Shown here: piece by piece, positions 40,593 through 50,152 of the stretch
Layout: every line of letters starts with the position of its first letter
How positions within the stretch are numbered: the stretch's first letter is position 1
Origin: RUG708 sp050946535
GTDB taxonomy: Bacteria > Bacillota > Clostridia > Peptostreptococcales > Anaerovoracaceae
Length of the DNA stretch: 64,000 nucleotides
Assembly: GCA_050946535.1 (NCBI GenBank)
Contig: JBMNUZ010000008.1
Location: 26,755-90,754, forward strand
Reading direction: 5' to 3'
The notes under the pieces: model-generated
The model's database searches: none
Told to the model about the DNA's origin: nothing
What the model saw: the letters and a program-made list of their open reading frames with translations, nothing else
Position numbers and translations under genes: made by a program

Positions 40593-42806
40593 TTATTCCG
40601 CTTGTTCCTTTAACTCTTTTTCTGAATTATTGTTTTCGGTTACAGGTTCCCTGTAACCGCACTCTTTATTCGAGCAGACGTACATATGTGAACGTCCTTT
40701 CTTCTCGAGCATCATCGAGCCGCATTTCGGACACTTGCGGTTCGTAGGAAGATCGTAAAAGAAGACGTCACACTCCGGATAGCCTTCGCAGCGGTAATAT
40801 GTCCTGCCTCTCTTGCTGCGCATCCTCAGTATGTCTTTGCCGCATTTAGGGCATTTAACGCCTGTCGGATCCTTTATTGATTCTGTATATTTGCAGTCAG
40901 GATAGCCTGTGCACGCGATGAATTTCCCGAATCTTCCGTGCTTGATAACGAGTGGTTTTCCGCACTTCGGGCAATTGCGCCCTGTCGGTTCGTCTTCGAT
41001 GACGATTTTTTCAATCGATTTGTCAGCGTTATCGAGATCTTTTTCAAATCCACTGTAGAAATCCGAGACTACATTGTGCCAGTCCACGCCGTCTTCTTCT
41101 ATGGAATCCAGCTTTTTCTCCATGTCTGCTGTAAAACCGGCATTCACGATGTCGCTGAAATAGTTGTCCATCAGATCAGCTACCTGCTTGCCGATTTCCT
41201 GAGGCACAAGAGCTTTTTTTTCTTTTTTGACATATCTTCTCTCGGTGAGAGTCGCTACAATAGGAGCATAAGTGCTTGGACGGCCGATGCCCTTTTCTTC
41301 GAGTTCCTTGATGAGAGAAGCTTCTGTGTAGCGCGGAGGAGGTGTGGTAAAATGCTGTTCCTTAACTGGATTTTCAGCCATTTTTGCCAGTGAAACGATT
41401 TCGTTCTTCTCTAACTCGGGCAGCTCTTTTCTCTTTTTATCTTCCGCCGATTTTCCGGTTACTTTTGTAAAACCATCGAATTTGAGTTTAGAACCGGTCG
41501 CCCTGAAAATATAACCATTGTTTTCGATTTCGGCACTGGATGAATCATAAACGGCGTTTGCCATGCGGCTCGCCGTAAACCTTCGCCAGATAAGATCATA
41601 AAGTTTGAACTGATCGACAGTAAGAGAATCCTTTATCTCTTCCGGTCTGAGCTCCGGATTGCTCGGCCTGATGGCTTCGTGAGCATCCTGAACTCCCTTG
41701 CTCTTGTTGACATATACATTAGTTCCCAGATATTCCTTGCCATAATCATTTGAAATTAATTTTTTGACTGTGGCATCCGCCTCTTCGGAGATTCTGACAC
41801 TGTCTGTTCTCATGTACGTGATCAGGCCTGTAGTGCCCATGCCCTTGATGTCGATTCCTTCATAGAGCTGCTGAGCGATCTGCATCGTCTTCCTCGAGTT
41901 GAAGTTCAATTTCCCCGAGGCGGCCTGCTGAAGAGTGCTCGTCCTGAACGGATCTGCCGGTCTCATGACCGTTTCCTTCTTTTCCGTTTTTATTACCTTG
42001 TAGTCGCCTTTTTTGAGATCGCCGAGTACTTTTTCTACGTCTTTTTCGTTTTTAAGGCGTATTTTCTTACCTTTATATTTGATAAGCTCACCCTTGAATT
42101 TTTTTCTGCTTTTCATAAACTCGGCCGAAACCGTCCAGTATTCTTCGGGTACGAAAGCGTCGATCTCTTTTTCGCGGTCGACTATTATCTTGAGGGCGGC
42201 AGACTGGACACGGCCGGCGCTGAGGCCTTTTCTGATCTTCCTCCAGAGCAGAGGGCTGATCTGATAACCCACGAGCCTGTCGAGGATACGGCGCGCCTGC
42301 TGCGCATCTATGAGATTCATGTCGAGCTTTCTGGGATGTTTGATGGCTTCCTTTACGGCGCTCTTAGTAATTTCGTGAAACTCGATGCGGCACGGCTCAT
42401 TCATGTCTATGCCGAGAAGGTATGCGATATGCCATGAAATGGCTTCTCCTTCACGGTCGGGGTCTGTGGCGAGCAGAACTTTGGAAGCGTTTTTGGCTTC
42501 TTTTTTGAGCATTTTTATGATGTCGCCCTTGCCTCTGATATTGATGTAGCGGGGCTCGAAATTATTTTCCGTGTCTATCGCCAAAGTGCTCTTTGGAAGA
42601 TCGCGCACATGACCCACAGAAGCCACGACCTTGTAGCGTGAGCCTAACATTTTTCCGATAGTTTTCGCCTTCGACGGCGACTCGACTATTACCAGTATTC
42701 TTTTGTTCCCAGATTTTGATTTTGATTTAGTTTTAGCTTTAGCTTTCGTTTTCGTTGTTTTAGTTGTTGTAGTTGTTTTAGTTGTTGTAGTTGTTTTAGC
42801 AGCCAT
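40593..42806 (-). CDS. topA: DNA topoisomerase I
   Basis: Type IA topoisomerase that relaxes negative supercoils. 737 residues: a Thr/Lys tail (1-32), Toprim domain (IVESPSKAKTIGKML, TDPDREGEAISW), active-site Tyr in GLITYMRTDSVR, and three C-terminal Cys4 zinc ribbons (CPKCGKPLV, CPKCGKDIL, CPKCGSMML). It heads topA-hslV-hslU. Confidence 0.97.
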   Translation of the reverse strand: MAAKTTTTTKTTTTTKTTKTKAKAKTKSKSKSGNKRILVIVESPSKAKTIGKMLGSRYKVVASVGHVRDLPKSTLAIDTENNFEPRYINIRGKGDIIKMLKKEAKNASKVLLATDPDREGEAISWHIAYLLGIDMNEPCRIEFHEITKSAVKEAIKHPRKLDMNLIDAQQARRILDRLVGYQISPLLWRKIRKGLSAGRVQSAALKIIVDREKEIDAFVPEEYWTVSAEFMKSRKKFKGELIKYKGKKIRLKNEKDVEKVLGDLKKGDYKVIKTEKKETVMRPADPFRTSTLQQAASGKLNFNSRKTMQIAQQLYEGIDIKGMGTTGLITYMRTDSVRISEEADATVKKLISNDYGKEYLGTNVYVNKSKGVQDAHEAIRPSNPELRPEEIKDSLTVDQFKLYDLIWRRFTASRMANAVYDSSSAEIENNGYIFRATGSKLKFDGFTKVTGKSAEDKKRKELPELEKNEIVSLAKMAENPVKEQHFTTPPPRYTEASLIKELEEKGIGRPSTYAPIVATLTERRYVKKEKKALVPQEIGKQVADLMDNYFSDIVNAGFTADMEKKLDSIEEDGVDWHNVVSDFYSGFEKDLDNADKSIEKIVIEDEPTGRNCPKCGKPLVIKHGRFGKFIACTGYPDCKYTESIKDPTGVKCPKCGKDILRMRSKRGRTYYRCEGYPECDVFFYDLPTNRKCPKCGSMMLEKKGRSHMYVCSNKECGYREPVTENNNSEKELKEQAE

Positions 42807-42835
42807 TCTCTCTATATCTGCCTTTCATTGTAAAG

Positions 42836-42855
42836 ACAAAAACGGGCATATAAGC
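42836..42855 (-). terminator. Weak hairpin between dprA and topA
   Basis: Minus-strand GGGC-TTATAT-GCCC followed by GTTTTTGTC, 50 bases after the dprA stop. The short stem suggests partial termination. Confidence 0.45.
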
Positions 42856-42905
42856 CCATCCACAATATTTTTTCTTCATTTTCGATAATTATATTGTTAT
42901 TAACT

Positions 42906-43943
42906 TTACTTTGCAATATATAGTTTCCCCATGCTGTTTACCACAAATCCCTTGATTTCAAGCAATGCGGCCGTTGAATTTATCTCTGAAATTTTTCTGT
43001 TCATCCTGAAAGCCGCGTAATCGAGGCTGATTTCGCCGTCGGCTCTTACGAGATTCAGAAGCTTTCTCTCTTCAGGACTGAGGCTTTCCATCTTTATATC
43101 GCTTTCGGGATCAGGCGTGATTCCGAGTTCAAGGAGCACATCTGCGAAGCTCACCACGATTCCGGCTCCGTCCTGAATCAGTTTGTTGCACCCGATGCCT
43201 CTTACGCTTGAAATGTTGTAAGGCAGCGCCATCACGGTTCTGCCCTGGTTTGCGGCGAAGTCGGCCGTTATCAGAGTTCCGCTGGAAACGCCTGCCTCGG
43301 TCACGACCGTCACGCTGGTAAGACCGCTTATTATCCTGTTTCTTTCGGCGAAAAAAGCGCGGCGCGGTCTCGTGCCAGGCTTCCATTCGGAGACGATGAG
43401 CCCGCCGTTCTTCACGATTTCGTCGTAGACAGGCTTGTTCGCCGCCGGATAGCATACGTCCGGGCCAGTTCCGAGCACGGCTATCGTCCTGCCTCCGGCG
43501 CTCAGCGCTCCTCTGTGAGCCTCTGCGTCGCAGCCGTACGCCAGTCCGCTGACCGTGACGATGCCGTATCCGGCGAGTTTTCTGCCGAGGTTATACGCAG
43601 CCCACTTTCCGTACTGCGAGGCTTTTCTGGCTCCTACGACGGCGGCAGCTTTTCTGTTTAACAGGGAAATATCGCCGATGCAGTAAAGCGTATCAGGCGC
43701 GTCTCTGCCCGTTTCCTCCAACAGCCTGGAATATTCGCTGCTTCCCTTCTTCACTTCTGTGACGCTGTAGTCTGGCTTTCCCGGAAACGCGCCTGAGATT
43801 ATGCCGGCAGCACTTCCGCCCGGCGGAGCATCTCTGTGCCCTGCCTCCGCGGCGCTGCCTTTTTCCATACTGTCCGGCGTCCCGCAGGCGTCGTTTTCTC
43901 TGTTGCTATTGATGACATTTTCACCTGTCCGATCGACATTCAT
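42906..43943 (-). CDS. dprA: DNA-processing protein DprA (no N-terminal helical domain)
   Basis: Loads RecA on incoming ssDNA in transformation. The start is ATG 43943, overlapping the comM stop (ATGA) with GGGAGG upstream, giving 345 residues. The Rossmann-like core is complete: VVGARKASQYG, GLAYGCDAEAH, VLGTGPDVCYPAANK, FFAERNRIISG, EAGVSSGTLITADFAANQ, then a C-terminal winged helix. The first about 55 residues are low-complexity (Gly, Ala, Glu) and replace the usual SAM/HhH domain. Confidence 0.93.
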   Translation of the reverse strand: MNVDRTGENVINSNRENDACGTPDSMEKGSAAEAGHRDAPPGGSAAGIISGAFPGKPDYSVTEVKKGSSEYSRLLEETGRDAPDTLYCIGDISLLNRKAAAVVGARKASQYGKWAAYNLGRKLAGYGIVTVSGLAYGCDAEAHRGALSAGGRTIAVLGTGPDVCYPAANKPVYDEIVKNGGLIVSEWKPGTRPRRAFFAERNRIISGLTSVTVVTEAGVSSGTLITADFAANQGRTVMALPYNISSVRGIGCNKLIQDGAGIVVSFADVLLELGITPDPESDIKMESLSPEERKLLNLVRADGEISLDYAAFRMNRKISEINSTAALLEIKGFVVNSMGKLYIAK

Positions 43944-45463
43944 CCGAAAATTTCCCTCCCGCATCTGTACTGAACCGCCTCGGCAACGTCCGGCACGCGT
44001 ATTTCGCTGCGTCCGTCCATGTCCGCTATAGTCCTCGAAACTTTTAATATCCTGTCGTACGATCTGGCTGAAAGCTTCAGCTCCTTATAAGCTCTCTTGA
44101 GCAGGCTTTCGCTCTCCTCGTCCAGCCTGCAGTATTCCTTTATCTGTTCCGTATTCATCTGTGAATTATATTTAATGGAAGAGTTTCTGAATCTTTTCAT
44201 CTGCATCTCGCGGGCCGTCATGACCGGTCCCCGCATCTCCGCAGTCGATATTCCCTTCTCGTGGCCTCTGATTTCATCGTAACCAGGCGCCGTAAGCGTG
44301 ACGCAAATGTCGATCCTGTCGAGGAACGGACCCGATAGCTTCCGCCTGTATCTTCTGATCTCCGGCTCGGTGCAGGTACACGGATGGTCCGGGTCGCCCA
44401 GGTAGCCGCACGGGCACGGGTTCATGGCCGCGACTGTCAGGAAGCTGCACGGCAGGGTTATACTGCCCGAAACCCTTGAAACAGTAATCTCTTCGTCTTC
44501 CATCGGGCATCTCAGAGCTTCCCTCGACTGCTTCGAAAATTCGGCGATTTCATCGAGGAACAGAACACCTGTATGAGCCAGCGACACTTCGCCTGCCCTC
44601 GCCCGCACGCCTCCGCCTATCAGAGCTGCCGGCGTGACGGTATGATCTGGCGATCTGAAAGGGCGCTCCGTAATCATCGGTTTTTCTTCGTCGAGCAGAC
44701 CGCTCGCGCTGTAGATCTTCGTCACTTCGAGCGATTCTTCATACGTGAGCGGCGGAAGTATGCCCGGCAGTCTCTTTGCGAGCATGCTCTTTCCGCTCCC
44801 CGGCGAACCAGTCATCAGCACGTTGTGCATCGCGGACGCCGCGATCTGCAGGGCTCTCTTCGCATGTACCTGTCCCGAAACATCAGCAAAATCCGGGATA
44901 CCCTCCGTCTGGCTGAAATCGGTCTTTCTGAAGCCTACTTTTCCAGACCTTGTCCTGCGTTCCGCGAAGCTGACGGCTTCACGCAGAGAACCCACGCAAT
45001 AGATATCGGCGTCCTCTACCATGGACGCTTCGGCGCGGTTTCCTTCGGGAATGACGAAACCGCGCACCCCTCTGCTCCGGAGTCCTGCTATCAGCGGCAG
45101 GGCGCCGTTTATTCTGTTTATGGTTCCGTCGAGCGCCAGCTCACCCAAAAAAGCGAATTTTTCCATTTCATCCGCAGCAGCCATTCCGGATGATTTCAGA
45201 ATACAGAGCGCGATCGGCAGGTCGAAGTGAGTGCCCTCTTTTCTCACGCCTGCAGGCGAAAGGTTGACCGTAACTCTCCTGTCCGGAAATGAAAATCCGG
45301 AATTCACGATGGCTGTCCTCACACGCTCCTTCGATTCTCTTATGGCTGCATCCGGAAGTCCTACTATAGAAAATGAAGGAAAACCAAATGCCACATCCGT
45401 TTCTACAAAGACTTCCTCGGCATCTATGCCCCTGAGCGCAGCGCTTCTGACTTTTGAATACAC
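43940..45463 (-). CDS. comM: YifB/ComM-like AAA+ Mg-chelatase family ATPase
   Basis: 507 residues. Lon-like N-terminal fold (VETDVAFGFPSFSIVGLPDAAIRESKER), AAA+ core with Walker A GSPGSGKSMLAK, LFLDEIAEF, the Cys-rich insert NPCPCGYLGDPDHPCTC, and the C-terminal Mg-chelatase domain. ComM-type helicases drive branch migration during integration of transforming DNA. It overlaps dprA. Confidence 0.95.
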   Translation of the reverse strand: MYSKVRSAALRGIDAEEVFVETDVAFGFPSFSIVGLPDAAIRESKERVRTAIVNSGFSFPDRRVTVNLSPAGVRKEGTHFDLPIALCILKSSGMAAADEMEKFAFLGELALDGTINRINGALPLIAGLRSRGVRGFVIPEGNRAEASMVEDADIYCVGSLREAVSFAERRTRSGKVGFRKTDFSQTEGIPDFADVSGQVHAKRALQIAASAMHNVLMTGSPGSGKSMLAKRLPGILPPLTYEESLEVTKIYSASGLLDEEKPMITERPFRSPDHTVTPAALIGGGVRARAGEVSLAHTGVLFLDEIAEFSKQSREALRCPMEDEEITVSRVSGSITLPCSFLTVAAMNPCPCGYLGDPDHPCTCTEPEIRRYRRKLSGPFLDRIDICVTLTAPGYDEIRGHEKGISTAEMRGPVMTAREMQMKRFRNSSIKYNSQMNTEQIKEYCRLDEESESLLKRAYKELKLSARSYDRILKVSRTIADMDGRSEIRVPDVAEAVQYRCGREIFG

Positions 45464-45594
45464 TTATCTTCCCCTTTCCGCACTGACGTATTTTCGTATC
45501 TGTTTTTCTCTGCTTTTTCTGCATTTCCCATCGGCGCCTTCAGGCCTTCTGCATTGTGGCTCGCGCCGTCAGTTTCGCAACCGCTGCATGTCTT

Positions 45595-45960
45595 TTACGC
45601 GCTCCTGCCGCCCGCTATTCTCCGCACTTCGTATCGTCCGCCCTTGTGCATCACCTCGACGATGTCTATCCTCACTCCGCTGCATTCGACCCGCTCCGAC
45701 TCCATATACGAATAGGCACATCGCTTAATGTGCACTTCCTTTTTCCAGTCGACCGCCTGGCACGGACGCCCGAAATCGCTCCTGCTCCTCGTCTTCACTT
45801 CCACGAAGCAGAGAATGCCGTGATCGAGCGCGATGATATCTATTTCACCGTATCTGCACCTGTAGTTGCGGGCGAGAATCTCACAGCCCTGCCGTTCGAG
45901 ATACGAAGCCGCTATATCTTCGCCTTTTCTGCCCAGAATCTTTCTTTCGTCGCTCTTCAT
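45595..45960 (-). CDS. yraN: YraN family endonuclease-like protein (UPF0102)
   Basis: 121 residues from ATG 45960, with GGAGG seven bases upstream. PD-(D/E)XK-like fold: GRKGEDIAASYL, RCRYGEIDIIA and FVEVKTR hold the predicted metal site. Role unknown though linked to DNA uptake and recombination genes. It lies upstream of comM-dprA. Confidence 0.93.
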   Translation of the reverse strand: MKSDERKILGRKGEDIAASYLERQGCEILARNYRCRYGEIDIIALDHGILCFVEVKTRSRSDFGRPCQAVDWKKEVHIKRCAYSYMESERVECSGVRIDIVEVMHKGGRYEVRRIAGGRSA

Positions 45961-46031
45961 CCAAATTCCTCCATACATTCAAATAATATCAATATATGTT
46001 TATTATGTCAATATTTACCATCAAGAGAACG

Positions 46032-46058
46032 CAAAAAAGCCGGTTTTTCAACCGGCTC
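46032..46058 (-). terminator. Terminator after coaBC
   Basis: Minus-strand stem GAGCCGGTT/AACCGGC with T run, about 75 bases past the coaBC stop. Confidence 0.85.
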
Positions 46059-46134
46059 ATTATTTTAATATTAATGCTGATGCGGAACCTCTCTTATGCC
46101 AAGAAGCTACTACTATGCCCGAAATATGAGCACA

Positions 46135-47367
46135 TCAGTTTTTCCCGGCCAGCATCTCCGATACTCTGTCGAGAATCAGATCGGCGATTTCGCTCTTCTG
46201 CATCTTGTCGAATTTTTCCGCGGTGCCGTCAGGCTTGATAAACGTGACGATGTTTGTGTCACGGTCGAATCCTGCTCCAGGCTGTGCGACGTTGTTTGCC
46301 ACGATCATATCGAGATTCTTCTTCCTGATCTTTTCGGCCGCAAACTGTTCGAGATTTCTCGTTTCAGCCGCGAATCCCACAAGGACCCTGCCGTCTTTTT
46401 TCTTTCCGAGAGTTGCGATAATATCCGGGTTTTCTATCAGATTAAGAGTGATGCCATTACTGCCGTTTTTCTTGATTTTGTGTTCGGATTTCTCCTCGAT
46501 CTTGAAGTCGCACGGCGCGGCAGCCTTAATGACTGCATCGCACGATTCGAAAGCGTCCTCGCACGCATCGAGCATATCGCCCGTGCTCCGGACATGAACC
46601 ACCCTGACTCCTTCTGGCTCCGGCAGACTGACAGGTCCTGAAACTAGCGTGACTTCCGCTCCTCTGGCGGCAGCCGCCTCTGCTACAGCGTATCCCATCT
46701 TGCCGGAAGACCTGTTGCTGATATATCTCACCGGGTCTATGTCTTCGACCGTCGGACCCGCAGTGACGAGTATATTCCTGCCTTCGAGATCTCTTTTAAC
46801 CGGAGATTCCGCGCTGTCAGCGTTTCCTGACATCTCACCGAGAAGGCCGAGCACATAATCTTTGATCTCCTCCGGCTCTGCCATTCTTCCCTTTCCGGTG
46901 TCGCCGCAGGCGAGAATTCCCTCCTCCGGCTCGATGAACAGGTATCCTCTGTCTCTCAGCTTCTGCATGTTTTCCTGCACGATCGGATTCTCATACATGT
47001 TGACGTTCATCGCAGGCGCGATCACGACCTTCGCTTTAGTCGCAAGAACCGTCGTCGTGAGCATGTCGTCCGCGATGCCACATGCGATCTTTCCTATAAT
47101 ATCAGCGGTCGCGGGAGCTATGAGAAGTATATCTGCCTTTTTCGCCAGCGCGATGTGCTCCACTTCCCAGTATTTTATTGAACCGAAAGTATCTGTGGTC
47201 ACTGGATTCTTTGAAAGCGTCTGAAACGTCAGCGGAGTGACGAACTTAGCCGCGTTTTCAGTCATAATAACATCAACATCTATATCATTCTTGACCAGAG
47301 AGCTTACAAGCGCTGCCGCTTTGTAGCACGCGATGCCGCCTGTTACTCCGAGTACCACACTGGCCAT
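46135..47367 (-). CDS. coaBC: Bifunctional phosphopantothenoylcysteine synthetase/decarboxylase
   Basis: Two steps of CoA synthesis. 410 residues: CoaC flavoprotein half (GVTGGIACYKAA, PAMNVNMYENP, catalytic Cys in LACGDTGKGRM) and CoaB half (VTAGPTVEDIDPVRYISN, NRSSGKMG, the conserved KxxxxxK KIEEKSEHKIKK). It lies 3 bases after rpoZ. Confidence 0.96.
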   Translation of the reverse strand: MASVVLGVTGGIACYKAAALVSSLVKNDIDVDVIMTENAAKFVTPLTFQTLSKNPVTTDTFGSIKYWEVEHIALAKKADILLIAPATADIIGKIACGIADDMLTTTVLATKAKVVIAPAMNVNMYENPIVQENMQKLRDRGYLFIEPEEGILACGDTGKGRMAEPEEIKDYVLGLLGEMSGNADSAESPVKRDLEGRNILVTAGPTVEDIDPVRYISNRSSGKMGYAVAEAAAARGAEVTLVSGPVSLPEPEGVRVVHVRSTGDMLDACEDAFESCDAVIKAAAPCDFKIEEKSEHKIKKNGSNGITLNLIENPDIIATLGKKKDGRVLVGFAAETRNLEQFAAEKIRKKNLDMIVANNVAQPGAGFDRDTNIVTFIKPDGTAEKFDKMQKSEIADLILDRVSEMLAGKN

Positions 47368-47370
47368 TTT

Positions 47371-47751
47371 CTACTCCTCTTCCTGTCCGCTGCCGGCGGT
47401 TTCCGAAGATTCATCCGTCCCTGCCTCAGCGGCATCTGCCTGCTCCGTCTCAGCATTTCCGGTCTGCCCAGCTTCCGGCTTTCCGAGAGCTTCCTCCTGA
47501 GCTTCGTATTCTCTTTCGATCTCTTCTTCAGCCATCTGTTCGGCCTCTTCCTCCGAGTGGAATTTGCGCGAATAGGTGATCTTGTCTTCGGCTATTTCCT
47601 CTGTAGCGATGGAAACCGGCTTGTCGATTCCGATGTCAACAAGCGGAGGATAACCGTCGATCAGATCTCTGGCACGCTTCGATGCGAGAATTACCAGAGT
47701 GTATCTGCTGTCTACTTTTTTTCTTAATTCATTTATTGAAGGGTAAAGCAT
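47371..47751 (-). CDS. rpoZ: RNA polymerase omega subunit with long acidic tail
   Basis: 126 residues, while omega is usually 60-90. The core is typical: MLYPSINELRKKVDSRYTLVILASKRARDLIDG, then IATEEIAEDKITY. The last about 50 residues are Glu/Ala/Gly/Thr-rich and acidic. It starts 3 bases after gmk in the usual gmk-rpoZ-coaBC order. Confidence 0.93.
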   Translation of the reverse strand: MLYPSINELRKKVDSRYTLVILASKRARDLIDGYPPLVDIGIDKPVSIATEEIAEDKITYSRKFHSEEEAEQMAEEEIEREYEAQEEALGKPEAGQTGNAETEQADAAEAGTDESSETAGSGQEEE

Positions 47752-47754
47752 TAA

Positions 47755-48372
47755 TTATTTCTCCTCTCCGTATCCGGAAATTATTCTTTCTGCTTCTCCG
47801 CCAAGGATTCTGCAGTGTTCTGCGTTTATTATATCAAGAAGCTGCGCTACAGCTTCATCGAGATCATCGTTAACTATACCATAATCATACCTGTCGAGAT
47901 AGCCTATCTCGCCCATGGCCTTTCCCATGCGTTTTTCGACAGCTTGCGGCGTTTCGGTTCCACGTCCCGTGAGTCTTTCCCTGAGTACCTTTATCGAAGG
48001 AGGAAGAATGAATATATATACGCCCTCTTCGTAAGTTTCTTTGACCTTCATGGCTCCCTGGACGTCTATCTCGAGTATCACGTCACGGCCAGCTTCGACC
48101 GATTCCATTACAGGATCGAGCGGAGTACCGTAGTAATGGCCGTGTACGAAGGCGTGTTCCAGAAATCCTCCGGCTTCGACGCGTTTTACGAACTCCTCCT
48201 CTGTGAGAAAATAATAGTCGACTCCGTCGACGTCGCCCGTCCTCGGTTCGCGCGTAGTCGCCGATACCGACAGCATCACGCTGTCGCCGAGCTTCTCCAT
48301 TATTTTTTCTATTATAGTACCTTTTCCGACTCCTGACGGACCCGATACTACAAAAAGTCTGCCTTTATTCAT
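47755..48372 (-). CDS. gmk: Guanylate kinase
   Basis: Phosphorylates GMP. 205 residues with P-loop SGPSGVGKGTII, TTREPRTGDVDGVDY and FLEHAFVHGHYYGTP in the GMP-binding region, and lid RLTGRGTET. The remA/DUF370 gene that often separates yicC and gmk is missing; the gap is 27 bases. Confidence 0.97.
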   Translation of the reverse strand: MNKGRLFVVSGPSGVGKGTIIEKIMEKLGDSVMLSVSATTREPRTGDVDGVDYYFLTEEEFVKRVEAGGFLEHAFVHGHYYGTPLDPVMESVEAGRDVILEIDVQGAMKVKETYEEGVYIFILPPSIKVLRERLTGRGTETPQAVEKRMGKAMGEIGYLDRYDYGIVNDDLDEAVAQLLDIINAEHCRILGGEAERIISGYGEEK

Positions 48373-48399
48373 CAGATGCCTCCCGGAGGCTTTTTCAAC

Positions 48400-49281
48400 C
48401 TATTCTATATTTTGTACCTGTTCGCGGATTTTATCAACTTCATTCTTGATCGATAAAACCGCACGGGTTATCTCTATGTCGTTGGCCTTCGAGCCGATCG
48501 TGTTCGCCTCACGGTTCATTTCCTGCACGAGAAAGTCGAGTTTTTTCCCTATCGGACCGCTCTTGTCCGCGAGTATCAGATTCATCTCTTCGATGTGGCT
48601 GTGAAGCCTCACCGTCTCCTCCGTCACATTGATCTTGTCGGAATATACAGCCGCCTCCTGAAGCAGCCTTTCCTCAGGAATGGACGTATCTCCGATAAGT
48701 TCTTTCATGTGTTCCTGAAGCCTGTCGTAGTAGTCTTTCACGACTTCAGGAGAACGTTCTTCTATCTTTGATACGAGACCGGAGATGATTTCTCCGCGTT
48801 TTTTGAGATCACCGGCGAGGCGTTCGCCCTCGGCTGTCCTCATCGAATCGTGTTTCTCGGCTGCTGCCGCTACTGCCGCCGTAAGAGCCGCTTCGACTTC
48901 CTCCTCGTCTTCTTCCGCAGGAACAGCCTTCATGACTTCCGGAAGCGAAGCCAGGTGTTCCGCACTTACAGTGCCGTCTATTCCGAAACGGGACGCGAGT
49001 TTCCCGAAGCTTTCCATGTACTTCGCCGCCAGCTCCATGTTGAGCTCAAGCTCCGTATCCGGCTCGCCTATATTCTCTACGTTTATCGTGACGTCGATCT
49101 TGCCTCGCTGTATCTCTTTTTTTATCGTATTTTTCAACGCTTCTTCGGCGAACGAATATTTCCGCGGCATACGTATGTTGATGTCGCAGTAACGATGATT
49201 CACCGATCTGATCTCCGCGGTTATTCTGCGTTTCTCGTCCGCGTATTCGCCTCTTCCGAAGCCGGTCATGCTCTTAGCCAT
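48400..49281 (-). CDS. yicC: YicC family endoribonuclease
   Basis: 293 residues from ATG 49281 (MAKSMTGFGRGEY), with AAGGAGA upstream; longer frames have no such site. YicC-N domain (SVNHRYCDINIRMP) and the C-terminal DUF1732 domain (GKKLDFLVQEMNREANTIGSKAND) are complete. Known members are metal-dependent endoribonucleases. It follows dapF by 22 bases. Confidence 0.95.
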   Translation of the reverse strand: MAKSMTGFGRGEYADEKRRITAEIRSVNHRYCDINIRMPRKYSFAEEALKNTIKKEIQRGKIDVTINVENIGEPDTELELNMELAAKYMESFGKLASRFGIDGTVSAEHLASLPEVMKAVPAEEDEEEVEAALTAAVAAAAEKHDSMRTAEGERLAGDLKKRGEIISGLVSKIEERSPEVVKDYYDRLQEHMKELIGDTSIPEERLLQEAAVYSDKINVTEETVRLHSHIEEMNLILADKSGPIGKKLDFLVQEMNREANTIGSKANDIEITRAVLSIKNEVDKIREQVQNIE

Positions 49282-49303
49282 CTGCCTGATCTCCTTAGAA
49301 TCC

Positions 49304-50152
49304 TTAGAATCCCGGCGCACTGCCTACGAAAGTCAGCACTGCTCTGCCCTGCATGAAAACCTGATCGCCTTCGAAAGTCACGATCACTTCGCCGCCCGGC
49401 ATTGTCACTTGAATGCTGTCTCCAAGGTTTTTGTATTTGCGTGCCACCGCTGCGCTGCTGCATGCTCCAGTGCCGCATGCAAGTGTCTTTCCCGCTCCGC
49501 GCTCCCATGTGCTGCAGAGAATGTGGGAATCGTTCACTACGCTGATGAAATTGACGTTCGTGCCGTCGAGTGCAAACGCCGGAGCGTGCTCGATAGCGTC
49601 ACCGTATGTAAGCGCGAGATGATCGAGACCGTTCATGCCGTCACCGAGCTGATCGTTGAAAATAACCGCGTGAGGCACTCCGAGATGAGTGAATATGATG
49701 TCGAACTCCTGTCCTTCTGGAAGATCAGGAGGAGTGATGCCGTAGCGCGGAGCCGGCTTGAAAGTAAGCTCCTTCATCTCTCCGATTTCACCCATGTTGA
49801 CCTTGACGTTCGTAGCACGCGTTGTTCTTTCAAGAATCTCAACCGTCTTGATTCCGTCGCCCGTCTCTACCGTGAATTTATCTTTGTTTACTATTTTTCT
49901 GTCTGTTACGAATTTTGCGAAGCATCTGATTCCGTTGCCGCACATGCCGGCTTCAGAGCCGTCAGCGTTGTAGAAAGCCATCTTGATGTCTGCATCGAGA
50001 GACGGTTCGGCGGCGATGAATCCATCGGCCCCCACACCGTAATGTCTGTCGCAGATATGCGTCGCGAGCACAGGCCTGTTGGTGATCTTCAGGTCCATGT
50101 TGTCTACTATGGCGAAATCATTGCCTGCTCCCTGATATTTAAAAAAATCCAA
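49304..50152 (-). CDS. dapF: Diaminopimelate epimerase
   Basis: Converts LL- to meso-DAP for peptidoglycan and lysine. 282 residues with the two catalytic cysteines in MCGNGIRCFAKF and ACGTGACSSA, and substrate motifs YQGAGNDFAIVDN and GDGMNG. First gene of dapF-yicC-gmk-rpoZ-coaBC; the next enzyme, LysA, is 11 kb away. Confidence 0.96.
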   Translation of the reverse strand: MDFFKYQGAGNDFAIVDNMDLKITNRPVLATHICDRHYGVGADGFIAAEPSLDADIKMAFYNADGSEAGMCGNGIRCFAKFVTDRKIVNKDKFTVETGDGIKTVEILERTTRATNVKVNMGEIGEMKELTFKPAPRYGITPPDLPEGQEFDIIFTHLGVPHAVIFNDQLGDGMNGLDHLALTYGDAIEHAPAFALDGTNVNFISVVNDSHILCSTWERGAGKTLACGTGACSSAAVARKYKNLGDSIQVTMPGGEVIVTFEGDQVFMQGRAVLTFVGSAPGF

